From positions 744,001 through 808,000 of the forward strand of contig JAKNDB010000103.1 in NCBI GenBank assembly GCA_024305405.1: a DNA stretch of 64,000 bases, read 5' to 3'. The DNA is from Dirofilaria immitis. Lineage: Eukaryota; Nematoda; Chromadorea; Rhabditida; Onchocercidae. Position numbers and translations under genes: made by a program. This document shows positions 15,157-28,634 of this stretch, piece by piece; positions within the stretch are counted from its first letter, which is position 1; the number at the start of each line of letters is the position of its first letter. The notes under the pieces are model-generated. The model had not been told where the DNA came from. It ran no database searches and worked only from the letters and a program-made list of their open reading frames with translations.

Positions 15157-15236
15157 ACGTAACAACCCTCGCCGATATAACAACTCTTCCCATAGATACA
15201 ACAACTCTTCTTATAGATATAACAACTCTTGCCTAG
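15157..15236. repeat. four tandem copies of a 21-bp unit
   Basis: Consensus ATAACAACTCTTCYYATAGAT. Copies are at about 15157-15176 (degenerate), 15177-15197, 15198-15218 and 15219-15236. The array abuts the left arm of the inverted-repeat element directly. Confidence 0.8.
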
Positions 15237-15632
15237 AAGTTCCATCACACGGGCCGCGACACTATATGAAAATTTTGTATTTCAAAGATATGTGTATGTG
15301 TGATCACTATTCGAAATAAATCCTTTTTCTTTGAGAAGTAAAGCTTACATCAGTAATGAGCAACTCAATGCTTGGTATAGTTTCATCAGTCAGCCTAATT
15401 TAGTCTTACAGTTGAAAATAATTATGTTAAATTAGATTTCGACTTTAGTCTAACTTAGTCTAATAATTTGAAATAATTGGATCATGTCATATTTTAAAAT
15501 TTCTAAATTTCCATTAGTTCTAAATTTAATTTCACCGCTATTAATATCGTCCATACCATTTATCTTATAACAAAATTTTATCTTTGGGATGCGAAATTTT
15601 CATACAGTGTCGCGGCCCGTGTGACGGAACTT
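15237..15632. mobile_element. non-autonomous element with 54-bp terminal inverted repeats (MITE-like)
   Basis: The left arm 15237-15290 and the right arm 15579-15632 are inverted copies with about six differences. Both begin AAGTTCCRTCACACGGG and continue CCGCGACACTRTATGAAAATTT. The GC-rich outer part is conspicuous in this AT-rich DNA. The interior (about 290 bp) has no open frame, as expected for a miniature inverted-repeat element. I could not identify a target-site duplication, so the superfamily is open. Confidence 0.75.
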
Positions 15633-15754
15633 TTGGGCCAGTACGTAAAGATGGATGTTTTGGGTGGGCTTGGAGTTGGTGGTTGCTTGATTTTCGTTTT
15701 CTTTTATTTATTGTGTTCTTAATTTAATGGCTAAGGATGAAATGATTTACAGTA

Positions 15755-16760
15755 ATGGTAACAGCACCGAAGGTTAAAAAGCATAGTGTATCGAAACAGA
15801 GCAAAAAGTGGGAGAGCGGGAAGACATCAAAAAGAAAAAGAAGAAGCAAACGATAAAATACAATATCGAATGTAAAAATCCTGTTGAAGATGGCATCATG
15901 AATGTGAACGATTTTGTGAGTTTTCTGAATTCTTAAAACTTGGTAGAAACTGAATTTGTAAAAGGATGACTGTCTGACTTGGCCTCATCTTTTCTGATGT
16001 TGCAGTTCTAATCAAAGTTCTGTAGCTTTTGGGGATGGAGGAAAATTGAAATAACCGTCTTGCACATCTCATTTCAGCTCTGAAATGCTTCGATGAGCCT
16101 ACGGGACGGTCACAGATTTTTCTGACTTGATTTTGGGAAACATTTCTGCAATTATATGCGGAACAATTTCCTGCGAACATTTTAATAACACAAAATCATA
16201 CAGAGTTATCATTTTTGTATATTAAAGACATCAGGCATAGGGTAAAATATGCTGTGAGAGTGCTTGACAGCTTTCTCTGCATGTTGCAGTCCCTAGTGAG
16301 ACCCGATGTTTTGATTATAGGGGACGTTTTTGAACGAACGCATCAAAGTAAATGGAAAAACCGGTAATATGGGAGCAAATGGGGTGAAATTGGAAATTAC
16401 TAAAACAAAACTTATTCTTACATCGGAAGTAAGTTTTTGTGAGCCATTTCCAATTTTATGTTTGATTATTTTTAGAATAACTTTTACCAATCACCATAAT
16501 GAAATTTAAGGGTAAGACTAAAGATATGTTATATTTTATAGAAATTTTACTAGTTTCCTTCTTAAATGTTAAGCTGATATGAATATTCATTTCAGGTATC
16601 ATTCTCTAAAAGATATCTGAAATATCTTACTAAGAAATATTTGAAACGCAATTCACTTCGCGATTGGTTGAGAGTGGTAGCTTCTTCAAAAGATACGTAT
16701 GAATTAAGGTATTTCCAAATCAACCAGGATGATGAAGATGCTAGTGATAATGAATCGTAA
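15755..16760 (+). CDS. rpl-22: 60S ribosomal protein L22 (eL22)
   Basis: Exons 15755-15915, 16321-16428 and 16596-16760; about 144 residues. eL22 is a component of the large cytosolic ribosomal subunit. Seen: a basic N-terminal extension, [66 protein letters not shown] and an acidic tail [10 protein letters not shown]. The ATG lies two bases after a TTTACAG acceptor. Exon 1 is one base out of frame between its ATG and NPVEDG; the A5 run just before GTGGG (about 15808-15812) is the likeliest site, but a nearby A-run could serve. AATAAA follows at 16805-16810. Confidence 0.94.
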
Positions 16761-17700
16761 TTCAATTTTTCCTTCCTTTCTGTTGATTTGGATTATTTCA
16801 AAATAATAAACTATGAATCGTATCAACTGTTGATACATCAGTGAATATTTGGGTTATAAATAGGAAATCGTCCTTCACAGCTTAAAAATTGCTACATATA
16901 AAAAAATTCACTCATTTTGTAACTGTGACACAAGAATAATTGAAGAAAACACGGGTAAGTAAAGCTGTCCACTATCTGCAGTGATTTAGGACTACCTATC
17001 TAAAACCGCGGAAGATTGGGTTTTGAGCGAAGTATAGCAAAAATCTAAAAACTGATGGTATCAGGAAGTCTCATTGTCCACAAAATCAAAAATTTTCTTT
17101 TCTTTACATAAACTTTATTCATTTTTCTAATATATTTTTATATCGATTAAATTTTTTTAGGTACAGTACTACTAATAACATCAGATCATAAAAACTCAAA
17201 CCATTTACAGTAATAGAACTTTATTAAAGAAGAGCATTATTTCAGTGAATCTTTCATTAACGAATAACCATAAATATATAAATCACGAAATCAACTGCTA
17301 AATTTGTCAGTTTTTTGTTTATAAATTGCTCATTTTGAAGCTCATATATGCACGGCACAATCATTTTGATGACAGCTTTTTAATCACTTAATTTTCTCAA
17401 CTAAATGCTTTGGTAATTTCAACAATTAGTTTGAAACTGAAAAAACAGCAGGAAATTACCAACATTTCTATTATTATTGGAGAAGGAGGGAATACACTTG
17501 GAAAAAATGCTGAGAAATTAATATTTAAATTATGTTTTGCTTCTAAAACCTGCGGCTTGAATAGCTTATTGTGATGTTGAAATAGCGGCATGTTTTGTAT
17601 TGAAGAAGTATTACCAAGGAAATGTAGCAAACATTGTAGCTAAGCAAGAAATAAGTTGCACTTTTTGATAGCCCATGCGATTTAAGTATGGATTAGATAA
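16761..17700. other. intergenic, convergent gene ends
   Basis: Contains the eL22 3' UTR and, on the minus strand, the 3' UTR of the Vma22 gene. An open frame on the minus strand at 17397-17630 has no recognisable content or splice context. Confidence 0.55.
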
Positions 17701-18923
17701 CTAAAGCCAAAGATTTTTTATTTTGCGATATTTTCCATCTAATTCTTTTAATTTGTATTTTGCATTAGCTATTTCACAAATCAGTGGAAGTGCTTTTATG
17801 ATATCGTATCGAGCAGCTTTTGCGCATAGTGGTTCCAGAATACCAAACGGACGAAATTGACAGGCTCTATTGGTTTTATTAGATTCAGTTGCGTCATTTA
17901 ATATTAAGGAAAACATCCCATCTAAATTTATTTCAATCCTGCAAATAAAGAAAACCATGATTAAAAATAATTTATAAAAAGTAGAATCCATCAATATGGT
18001 TTTTCATTCATCTTGTTAATTACTTGTTTTAAAAATATTCAGTCACTATTCCACAAACGATAAATTAACTAATTAATTAATCATTTGCAAATCATTAAAA
18101 TGACCAATTATTGCCAATCGGTATTACCACAACTGCGCGTTACTTACATTCAAGTGAATCTCTTGGATGAGAACAACAAAACTGCTATCAAATTATTTCA
18201 TTTCATTCACTCTCTGTTAAGATATGCAGTGCATCATTCTTATTTTTAATATAATCATTAAACATTTGTGAGAACCATAAAAATATGATACAATTCGAAT
18301 TTTCGTATCAAAAATGGAAATACGCAAAACATTCTATGAAATTTTAGAACTTTTATGAATAAATTCATAGAGAGATCATTTATTAAAATTATCAAATAAT
18401 GAACTTCGAATAACTACTAAAACAACGACTATCTTCAAAAACAAACCGAACAACTGGTTCCAAATCGCGGTTGTCGATAAATGCCGCACTTGTTGCTGAT
18501 AATCCTATAACTGATCTAAAAATTACATGATTTAAAAAAATCACATGTGTGGTTGAATAGTAAATGGTATTGAAAAGTATAAAATAAAAGTATGAGTAAT
18601 GGCATCTTGCGCATAAAAGTTCACAATATTATCCCCACATTATGAAATCAATGTTAAGATTTCATTCAGTTCACCTGTTATGCAAAATTTGACGACAGCC
18701 TAGTTAAGCGCGGCCCTTTTCTTTATCAATAAATCTTTCACAAATGACCATATTTCGTAATCAATATTAGTAATTTAAAACGAAGACTTCACTTTGTTTT
18801 AGATAAATTGAGGCGATAACTGTCGAGAATTGTTTCCATCTCTCTATTTAAAGCTAAAAATTCTGAAGCTAATTGGAATTTGCGAAGTGCCAAATTATTC
18901 AAATTCTCTTCCATTTCGTTCAT
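17701..18923 (-). CDS. V-ATPase assembly factor Vma22/CCDC115-like
   Basis: Exons 18793-18923, 18447-18515 and 17701-17938, all in phase; 145 residues. Vma22/CCDC115 works with TMEM199/Vma12 in the ER to assemble the V0 sector of the vacuolar ATPase. Seen: an N-terminal coiled-coil-like helix (NLALRKFQLASEFLALNRE), the short SVIGLSATSAAF segment that corresponds to the SLAKARY/MG-S region of the family, and the C-terminal block FRPFGILEPLCAKAARYD followed by a second helix. The family is poorly conserved, so the call rests mainly on the FGIL-P block, the order of helices and the length (human CCDC115 is about 180). Confidence 0.72.
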
Positions 18924-20775
18924 TTCTCTTCAACTGGAAAACAACATGCCCTCGTAGGAAAAACATTGTCACAACATATACTTGATTCATAATTTCTAGT
19001 AACGATAACAAATAAATTACTCATTGATATTTCAAAATTATTAAGAAACCTGCTATACACTTTAATAATAATTAAGTGAATACTAATGAATTGTTCACAA
19101 CAAATTCTAACGTGGCATCCTAATTATGATCAGCAAATGTAATAAATTAAAAACGTATGAAACGATTACATAAACTAATAAGCCTATTTCATTAAATATA
19201 CCAAGACATATAAAATATCCATTGAAAGATGAATCAGCTTCCCAAAAAAATAATCAAGATGCTTATTGCAAATTTAAAGTATTTTATTTCACCAGTAGTG
19301 CTTAATTCAACAATAGTTTTATTTCGCAAACAGAATGTATGGATTATAAATAAGATTTCTTATAATTTAACCAATATTTTAGATATGCGATATCTATCAT
19401 AATATGATATGAAGTAATTGTACAACAGAGAGAGGGCGTGAAGAGAAACTTTATGTAAATGAGCATATTTCGTCACATATTGACTGTCAAGGATTAGATA
19501 ATTCTAAATCAGTTTTTACATCGTGAATTTCTTTTCGAAAAATACATATGAAATGTCAATTTGCAGAATGCTAGCTAATAGAGAGATATAATAATGATTT
19601 CAGAAAGATGATTGGGTAATTCTTCAAGTATTAATAATGAATAAGTAGAAAAACTGAAAACTAGAAATCATTTTTTATAGCAAAAATAATTTTATCTAGA
19701 AATAAATAAAAGTGAAAAAAACTAAGAATATAGAGCTAATTAAGCGAGTTCTTCTAAACTAACTTCGCAAAAATTCACACACGCAGTATTTCTTCTTGCA
19801 AACTTGCCGCCAACTCATTGGAATCGGAACTCTACAATAGTAAACAAAATATAGTACACAGGAAATCTGAAATTCCATCCTGTAGAAATTACAACATCTT
19901 TCCGGTAAACGAAAGACATGGTGTGAAAAAAACCAGACAACTATGAAAACTAAAATTAAACAATGAAGTCATATTTAAATATTAATGGCATAGACGAATT
20001 TTAATGGCAATCAGAATTTGTGGACAAACAACTTTCTTTCGTCGTTATATTGAAAATGTCACAAAGGAATGCACCAAATGAATTTGATTGAACTGATTGA
20101 AAATTATTAATCTTCAAACCTCACCTACCAGCATATATGCGAAATACCTTAATTCTATCTTAGCGTTTCTAACACTGCTCATGCTGTGAATGTATTTACG
20201 TATTCATTTCGTGCGTCAACAGAATTTGATGCCGAAAGTCAAAATATTTTCGATAAAACTTACATATTTACATTTTTAATATTATTCTATAAGAGCGCTG
20301 TCCATTAAAAATGCAGTGCCAAAAACATCGCTTAGCTAAAGATGAAAACTAGATTATTGGAATCACCTAAGAAGCCTCACAGGTTTTGATCAGAAGCAGA
20401 ATGGCATCATCTCCGAACAAAATTATAAAATTACAGTTCTACTATGGAGCAAAAAATTTAAAATATCCGATATATATATCATTCAAAAAAATTACTTATT
20501 AAAAATAAGTGTTTTCTATATTATCAAGGTGAAATTGGGGCAGAAAATCAACATTTCGTTCCGAAAAAATTGATTCAGAAATTATGTAAGTTGAATATTT
20601 CAAAAGCCAAATGCTTGAACACATATTTATAGCATAACAGGAAAGAATAAGATAAAAATTGCCATATCAATAACAAAATTCTTTAAATTGAAATACCATC
20701 TAACAATAATGGTGATGGATATATTCGTAAAAGACGAGACATCTTCAAATACTGAGAAAATCCGTTCTTCTACTG
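18924..20775. other. intergenic, no gene seen
   Basis: AT-rich DNA between the Vma22 start and the stop of the phosphatase gene. It should hold the Vma22 promoter and the 3' UTR of the next gene. I found no exon with splice signals and no structured RNA. Confidence 0.55.
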
Positions 20776-23300
20776 TTAATCTGAAGCTTGTTTCAAATGC
20801 TGTTTCCACTGTTGAAAATAGGTGAAAGGATATTGTGCAACAGCTATTAAACCATTTCGTAAAACATAATCATCATTCGGATCGTAACTCAGCATATCAC
20901 CATTAAAGTCCAGCATTAAACCACCAATCGATCGAAGCAAAGCATCACCGGCACAGGTGTCCCATTTTTAATGGCAGTTTTGTGCACATATAACTCTGAA
21001 AGTTGAAATGAAGGTCGCTTAAATATGCAAAAATAAGTTGGAAGAAATTAATAGAAAGGAAATTTTAAAAATTTTGGAAAAAAATGAACTTTAGCCTAAA
21101 GTCGCAAAAAAGGCATGCAGACAATATAAATAAATCAATAAGATTCAAAGATCAAAATAAAAAAATGAAAATTTCTTGTTTTTGTCATACAAATGAAAAC
21201 TTACGTCCAGTTCCATTCAATAATCTCAACGATTTGTAACCAGAACCTCCAGCTGCTTCAATAGTAAAATTGGCAAAGAAAGTCTTCGATGCCAGCTCCT
21301 CACATTCCCAGCATGTGATCTGAAAAAGGAAGCATTATTAGAAGAACTAGATAATCTTTTTTCCACATGATTTTTTATTCTTAAAAACATAAAGAAAGGA
21401 CAATTGACTGCAGTTCTGTTGGCAGTTTTGGAAAGTTTTCTATTCAAATGATATTTTCGAGATAATGTTCAAGAAATTAGAAAATATCTAGATGAAAAAC
21501 AGTTTCATAAGAATCACTACCTCCGGAAATATTATTTGCACATTCACAAACACGAATGTTCATGACAACAACGAAATCTCATTTTCTCAAGCCAATATTC
21601 ATTTGGTCACTGATTTTTCCGACAATCGATGATTACTAGATGAACACATCTATTCACAAAATTTTCTAGTGAGGGAATTTTGAAAATGTGGCATCTACGA
21701 AGAAGAAATTACCTAGAAACCATTATTAATTTCGAAGAATCTTTCAAAACCGTACGTTCCCATTTATCGCCATTTCCTTTTATAATTCCAAATTCATTTA
21801 AACCATAGACTGAGAAATAAGAACTTTATAAACTTGAAATACACTCGTGAAATGAGAAATAAATGTCACTGATCATTCCTGGATTATTCTGTAATCTAAT
21901 AAATATCGCTTCATTCCAATTTGTTTTAGCTAATTTCCATATAGCTTCGTACATCATTTGTTAAATAATATAAAGGAAAAACGAACCTTTTTCGCCGGTA
22001 AATGGTCTGTAAATCACACCAAAAATAGGTATGCCATTTAACGATATACAAGTCATCACAGAAACATATTCAAATAGGCCTTCTGCAAATTAGTTAATGT
22101 TATGATAAAACTTATGAATAGAAAAAAGAGAAGGAAGAATTCCAAAGCGTTACAATATCATAGTTCTAAGTGAAACTCATCAAAACTTTCATCAATCCTC
22201 TATTAATCGATGCCGATAGAAAATATCAATAAGTAATCATAGATAATTAGAATGTTTTTAAAAAAATTTTAGTGAGCCTAAAATTTCAAACGACAAAAGC
22301 TAGCAGCCTTCATATCCTTTACCTAGATAATTATACAAGCAAAATCCATATCGTTACCTGTAAACTCTTGTGTTGCATCTAGTGGATCAATCCAAAGAGC
22401 TAACTTTGATAAAGAATATTTTCTCGATGGAAATAAATCAACAATAGTCTTCACATTCGCATAAAGTTCTTGCTGCTTTGATTGATATCTTTCATAATCC
22501 ACTACGCTTAGTTTTTCATTCTTTTCTTCAGAAATAACCTAAATTCATGAACGTAGCCTTGTTATAAATGCTTCAAATTTTGACCAAACCGTCACATTTC
22601 AGCCTTCAAGTGTTGCAAATTTGTTTGATTTCATTTAACCCTTACACTTCTAAAATCTTGGAGCATAAAAAAATTTAATAACAGAATAAATAAATCCTCT
22701 TCTATTAAAAAAACAAATCTAATAAAGAAAATTTTACCTTTATACCTGGATATCTTTTCAGAACGTTAATTATAAGCTGGTTTGATAGCAAATCGGCTCT
22801 TGTCAAAAGTTCTGGTTTGCCGACATCTGTCTCAGTTTTTTAAAAGTAATTAACTTTTGCTCATCGTTAATATCCAAGATAGCATGACCACCCAATTCTA
22901 TAGCCAGAAGCACATAACTGTAAACGAATTTTTTGAAATAAAAGCGTCATAAAACTTAGATTTCATTCATAATCATTTTTTCTCTTCGAAAAGAACATTT
23001 GCTTGATTATTCCTTCCTTTTCACTTCTCGAGTTCAAAAGCATTGATCGGAGTTTTAATTTCAAAATGATTATATAAAGTCTAAATATTATGACAACGGC
23101 ATAAAGAGAAGAATATCTTAAAAGTTTTAATTCCCAAGATTTACTCAAAAAATAAATCATTAACAACCTTAACAAATCATGGAGATCAACAACAACATCC
23201 GGAAAATATTCTTCTTTTCCCAAATGAGATAACTCAGACAGAGAAAGAAAATTACGATAGTAAATGTCGTAAAATTTACAGGTTTCAGCCGAATATACAT
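20776..23300 (-). CDS. Golgi-type 3'-phosphoadenosine 5'-phosphate phosphatase (GPAPP/BPNT2, IMPAD1) of the IMPase fold
   Basis: Exons 23280-23300 (tentative), 23168-23232, 22738-22917, 22358-22538, 21987-22082, 21713-21809, 21205-21319, 20776-20995; about 325 residues. The family hydrolyses PAP, the by-product of sulfotransferases, in the Golgi lumen. Metal-binding motifs are present: VISEEKNE, WIDPLDATQEFTG, and WDTCAGDALLRSIGG, plus AGGSGYK. Three one-base breaks need repair: the T6 run at 22836-22841 (seven expected), about 21296-21303 (one base missing between SHAGNV and ELASKTF), and T5 at 20965-20969 (six expected, giving IKKWDTCAG). With them all phases close. The proposed N-terminus (MYIRLKPLSHLG) lacks the membrane anchor of the vertebrate protein; an unseen upstream exon is possible. 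Confidence 0.88.
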
Positions 23301-24297
23301 CCTAACCAATCAAATTTCAGACCAGATCAATGCTGGAAATCGTTTGAGTATTCGAATTTTCAACAGTTATTTAGACCCATCTTCTGTTAATAAAAAATGA
23401 ATAAAGATTTTGTTCTGGAGAAACACTATATTATCATATTGGTTTTCAAACAACGGGAAAACATAAAAACGTAAAATATATGTATGAGCAAACTAAACTG
23501 CAACACTGGTACCGTTATATATACATATATTTGATTTAGAATTATTTTGTTTGTTATTTTAAGCTTCTTTTAAGTAAATTCACTTAAAATAACAATTCAA
23601 CTAGAGATGACATTTATTAAAATAAGATCACCAATATCTTAATTTTACATTTCTTTCAGATTCCAAAGCAATTTGAACTGGAATAAGCGACCACATCACT
23701 AAATTGGAAGTGAAATTCTAATCGTATCGCTTTCAATTTAATAGTATATTACATTAAATTAAAATTACTATGCAATCGTATTATGTTAGTAAAATGTCGG
23801 TAATCATATCTTATTAATAACAGATTATAAAACTAAAATTAGAATTATAACTCTTATTTCTAAAATTATAATCAAGCCCGCGCTCAAACACTATACAATC
23901 CTCGAGAATTACAGAAGTAATTTATAGCGACACAAAAATTAACAACTATCATTTTACTATTTCATTAATAGTGTGCATAGAAAAGCTATAGTAACTGAAT
24001 TAGTTCTTTAGTAGTGTGTACTTATATAATAGTCAAATTCTGTCTGATTGTCTTTACATTTTGATCGAATTATTCAAAACCTTCTTTTCTAACTAATATG
24101 GCCATGCTCGACTCTTACGTGTGGAACTATTTGCTTGTTTAAGATTTTTAATGACGTAACATTTTGGAATATAAAAGGAACTGCACCGCCACATTCCTCA
24201 TTTTCTACGGTGTATTAGTTAGAGCATAGCTTATTGGGCTGCAGCATAGTTTTATTAATTTTGCGGCAAGTTTCACGGCAAATAAATCGCATTGGAT
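23301..24297. other. intergenic / divergent promoter region
   Basis: Separates the minus-strand phosphatase from the plus-strand gene starting at 24298. ATATAAAAGG at 24169-24178 is a fair TATA-like element for the latter. A second acceptor with an ATG near 23380 on the minus strand gives only a seven-codon frame. Confidence 0.45.
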
Positions 24298-27077
24298 ATG
24301 GTGATGTTGCTAAAATTACTGATATTATATGGTTTGCTTAGCATTGGTATGTAATGAAACTGTAATGAAAATTTGCTGAATTAAAATGTTTCCAATTTGA
24401 CGCAAAATTCAATTTTAAATTTTTTCCATAAGTAAATTTGCCCTTTTTATTTTTTAAATCTGAAATGATCGAAATGAAGCAAACACTGGATAAATTAGAT
24501 GGTGAAGCTTTTCGGTTTTTCATTATTCTTTCAAAATCGCTCAGTCATTTTTTAGTGTGGTACTTTTTCTTTTTCTAGGTTGGCACTGTTGTTTAGAGGA
24601 AATAGTCTTGCATAATTTTAATGACAAAAATTACTTGCACCAGACGTACCTGTTCGTACCTGATTTGGCTAGTTAATTTTAGTTAGCCAGTCGAAAGTGT
24701 GTCCTACATTAAAAGTACCACCCAATTATTGCTTTTAAAATTATTTCTTCAAAAAATTAAAAATTTCCAAAAATTGCTGTGTTCCACTTGATTTGTTTTT
24801 GTCACTTTTTCAATATTTTCTATACTTTTGGCAAATATTAGGTAACAAATTAATTGATAAATACTATCTGTACTTTCTGTTTGTTATTTCCCTACTTAAA
24901 GTCAAAAAAATTTTTTTTCTTCTGAATTCAATAGAAAACTAAAAGCATTGGGAAAATGATGGATAAAATGACATATACATAATTGGTTATGTTTTGTTTA
25001 TCAAGTTTAAAATGTCCTCTTCATTTGTAAATTTGTTACCGGTGATGACTACTTTATCAATTGAAAATCCATTACTTAGTAGTAGACTGGATAAGCGATT
25101 ATTATACCAAGTAAGATTATAATTGAGTTGACTTGTGATTTTATCAAGTAATCTATTAAGTGCTAATGTCAGAAAGAGTGCTATTTTGATAAATATGAAT
25201 TTTCTTTTATTTTAGGGAAGAAAATTAAAAAATTTTACTTAGAATTTGCCTACTTGCGATAGAATTTTATATTTTAGGTAGAATTGATATTCATTATGGC
25301 AAAATTATCGTTGAAGGAAAAAATGAAGCGCCAGGTGAATGGAAACCTCTCGCTCAGAAATTGCTTGTCCCTCTGCGTAAAATTATTAGAAGAAAAAGAA
25401 TGATAAGAAAAACGCAAAACATGTCATTCAAAGGGTTCATAAACATGGAGCTACAACTAGACAACTTTTTGCTCAATTAGAAAAAAGTAATCTGGAAAAA
25501 TATGGTTAAAACGCAGGAGTATAATTGATCTGACCTAAGAAATAAACTTAGGACAGTATCGCTGTTGGCGCGTTTGTACACGATGTTACTGGACAATCAC
25601 TTTCATCTAAGTATTGTACACCGAAACGAAAACTTTGATAAGCAAGAGGAATTGACTGATATTGGGCATAGAAGCATAGAATTACAAAGACAAAATGATT
25701 CCGTAAATGATCAATATAATAGCACTGAGGAGCTGGTTTTGAATATTGAAAATATTTTGGAAAGCCATGATCTTACCTAGGAAATGAAAGTAATTCTATG
25801 CTTGTAAAAGTAAAGGCTAAATGAAGAATTGGCGGATAGTTTTGGATCTAAAGGCATGCAAAAATTGGCTTCGACTAAAAATGAACGAGAAGGAAATTTT
25901 GAATTGGCCTTATTCTAAATGATAATTATTACTTAGCTGTGCAATTAAATGGCTAACCTTTACTTTTACAATTAAAATAATAGTCGACAAATGCTTTTCT
26001 AATAACTTCATCATCTTTCATAACTTACTGGATAAAAAGCAAATGATTTGTAAACAATATTTATAAGTCAAAAAAATTATCAAATAATTTTCTCTAATGT
26101 TTCATTTATAGAAATAAATATAATATTATTAAAAAGGAAAATTAGCTAGAAAATTTCGTAGCATCAGAAAAATTTTTAAATTTCACATGAAGAATAAAAA
26201 GGATAAATACTGATTTTGCTTTTCTATGAATTTTTCAATTTTAGGTAAAACAATATATCCCATATTTGAACGAGAAAAGATATCTGTATTAAATGATATT
26301 GATGATGGAATAACTGATTATTCTGTAACGCATAATCTTTCTAAGAAACAAAGCGCCGGTAAATTACAAGCGGAAAAATTTAGTGAAGCAGACAATGTTT
26401 CCTATCTTCAAGGAAACGAAGCGGCTAAGGAAAAAATTGCAGCACAACTGACAGTAATTACGAATAATCGGGTGAAAAATTCAAATTTAAGGACACAGAA
26501 ACCTCAAATGAAAGTTGATGATGGTAATAACATGATAATTGGTGATCTTGATCAAGATGATATAAGAGAAGTATCAATTCTATCAAATGGCACTCAAGAA
26601 ATAATAATCTATGCAGAAAAATCTATCGAAAAAGAAGAGGAACCAGAAATATCTGAAGACAATAATTTTCCCAATGTTCCAAAAACGGTTTTTAAGAAGG
26701 AAAATGTATAATTTTAAATTAAACATTTCGATTCAAAAAATTTTAAAATTCTTTCTTCCATGCGACAATTTCCTTAAAAACGATAAATATAGATTTACTT
26801 TGATTTAATACACATAATTAAATATTCAGTTCATTGTCGAGATTTCTAAGGTCATCGGCTAGAATTTTTCATTAATGGAAATGATCAAGCGAACGAATAA
26901 AAATTGGTATAATTGGATAAAAAATAATCTTTTTCAGCACTAAAAGAATTGTTCAAAACGAATACAGTTGATACAAGAATGAATGACGAAAGGAATGATG
27001 AAAGTGGTAATAGAAGTGATAAGCATATTCCTGAGGTTGATAGAAAATTTCTATCTTTGAATTTAAACTCATTTTAG
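24298..27077 (+). CDS. putative secreted nematode protein, unrecognised, exon structure tentative
   Basis: A first exon at 24298-24346 encodes a textbook signal-peptide start (MVMLLKLLILYGLLSIG) and ends at a GTATGT donor in phase 1. An acceptor at about 25276 continues in phase with GRIDIHYGKIIVEGKNEAPG and a basic segment. Further likely exons are 25565-25780 (HFHLSIVHRNENFDKQ, ESHDL), about 26245-26706 (acidic, Ser/Asn/Glu-rich, with NGTQEIIIYAEKS) and 26937-27077 (ALKELFKTNTV, ends SLNLNSF). Phases between the later exons do not all agree, which may reflect further homopolymer breaks or two genes. No domain is recognised. Low complexity and high charge suggest a disordered, fast-evolving secreted protein. 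Confidence 0.4.
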
Positions 27078-28634
27078 TGGATTAAAACTACAAAAGTTGC
27101 ATGTAAAAGGTATGAATATGAGTAAATCAATAAAGCAGAGCATTTAATCAAGAACATCAATTCAAGAATAAACTTAAATAGCATAAGTGATAATAATACT
27201 GTGATGATTAGTAAGACAAATGAAGAATAGGAAATAATTATTTTATTATCAGATTTTTGTGCCTAAAATGGTTGTTCTCGAAACTGTTGTTTAAAATATT
27301 TGTAAAGCTATCCAAACGATAGTCGATTATATATTATAACGATAACACCAATCTAAATTAATCGATAAGTAATCGTCAATTAGAATGGTTTATAATGAAT
27401 TATTATTTCGAATTTTTCCTGATTGCAGCTTTTCAGGAGTCAAAAACAGAACAAATAATCTTACTACTCAAGAGAAAGCAATTGGAATACTATTTAACCT
27501 TTATTCGATTCTAATTTCCTTATCACTGAAGAGTCTAATGACATCATTCTAATCTACAACTGATGATAGCAATGATAATATCTCGCAGAGCTCAATGTAA
27601 ATGAATGATTCATACAAGAATTTACTCTACAGTGATAAAATGATAAGAGTTTAGAATGGCGGACCTATGCTCATCGTTGCATAGTTCTCTACTTCCTTAA
27701 AATTTTTTGTTATTATGTCCATTTTTTGTTCAAATAATTTCATTTCTAAACAAATGTCATATGTGAGTGAAGAGTAGTGGAGAGTATGATCTTTTCTCTC
27801 CTCCTCTTCATCGTTTGAGAGTGGCGTCATATGCGCAATATTACACGTGATATGCGTGGCATTTATATATCTGATATATATAAGCGCACGTCATACGATT
27901 CAAGATGTAAATATCAAGATTCAAAGGTTGCTTTTCCTTCAAAATTCTTCTAAATTTCTGCTAAGTACGATGCAAAACTTTGAAAAAACTTCCCATACTT
28001 ATTCGTTAATTAAATTAAAGATGATGACATATATTTATATACCTTTATTAGGATCAAATGTCAGGAGTATTAGAGCATGATTTGACGTCATGATAACTAA
28101 GAGCAATACTTTCTGTTACGGTATTCAACGTTGGCTGGATGCCAAGATGTCAGAAAGATGAGTATTGTTAGTGGTAGTATCTGAGATAGAAATGTCAGGG
28201 TTATTGTTATAAATTGTGGGTTGGAAGGATTAAGTTTCATCTTTTGAGCTGAAAATTTTGAGATAAATCCTCATTCGGTTATGAAAGATTTCTTTTTCAA
28301 CGGGAAACATATAATAATTTTGCAATGAAAGTGATGGACTCATTTCAATTTATTACTGAAACAATTGGTTTAATTGTTAAGTGGATCTGTTCGATCGATT
28401 TCTATTGGTGATAGCCATCAATGCAGTCTGAGAAGCGGTCGTTCACTTTGTCATTTTTGCAATATTTATCGATAATAGTAAAATATTGACTAATATTGCA
28501 GTGCAAGGAGTTTATCTTTCCATCTTACCATGAATAATTATATTTCAAAGCTTTAATTCTGATAATTGAATTACTTGAATGCAGTATAATTTTCTCAATT
28601 TTTGTTCACTTTCTGGTACTTTTCTTCAGCAATT
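27078..28634. other. intergenic, no gene seen
   Basis: AT-rich with short spurious frames. A probable trans-splice acceptor (TTTTCTTCAG) closes the region four bases before the next ATG. Confidence 0.5.

Noticed and set aside
15157..15236. 21-bp tandem units as a CRISPR array
   Set aside because: Direct head-to-tail copies without unique spacers, in a eukaryotic genome.
21226..21447. Minus-strand frame reading SHAGNVRSWHRR onward
   Set aside because: Only SHAGNV is phosphatase sequence. After a one-base break the true frame continues ELASKTFF and AGGSGYK.
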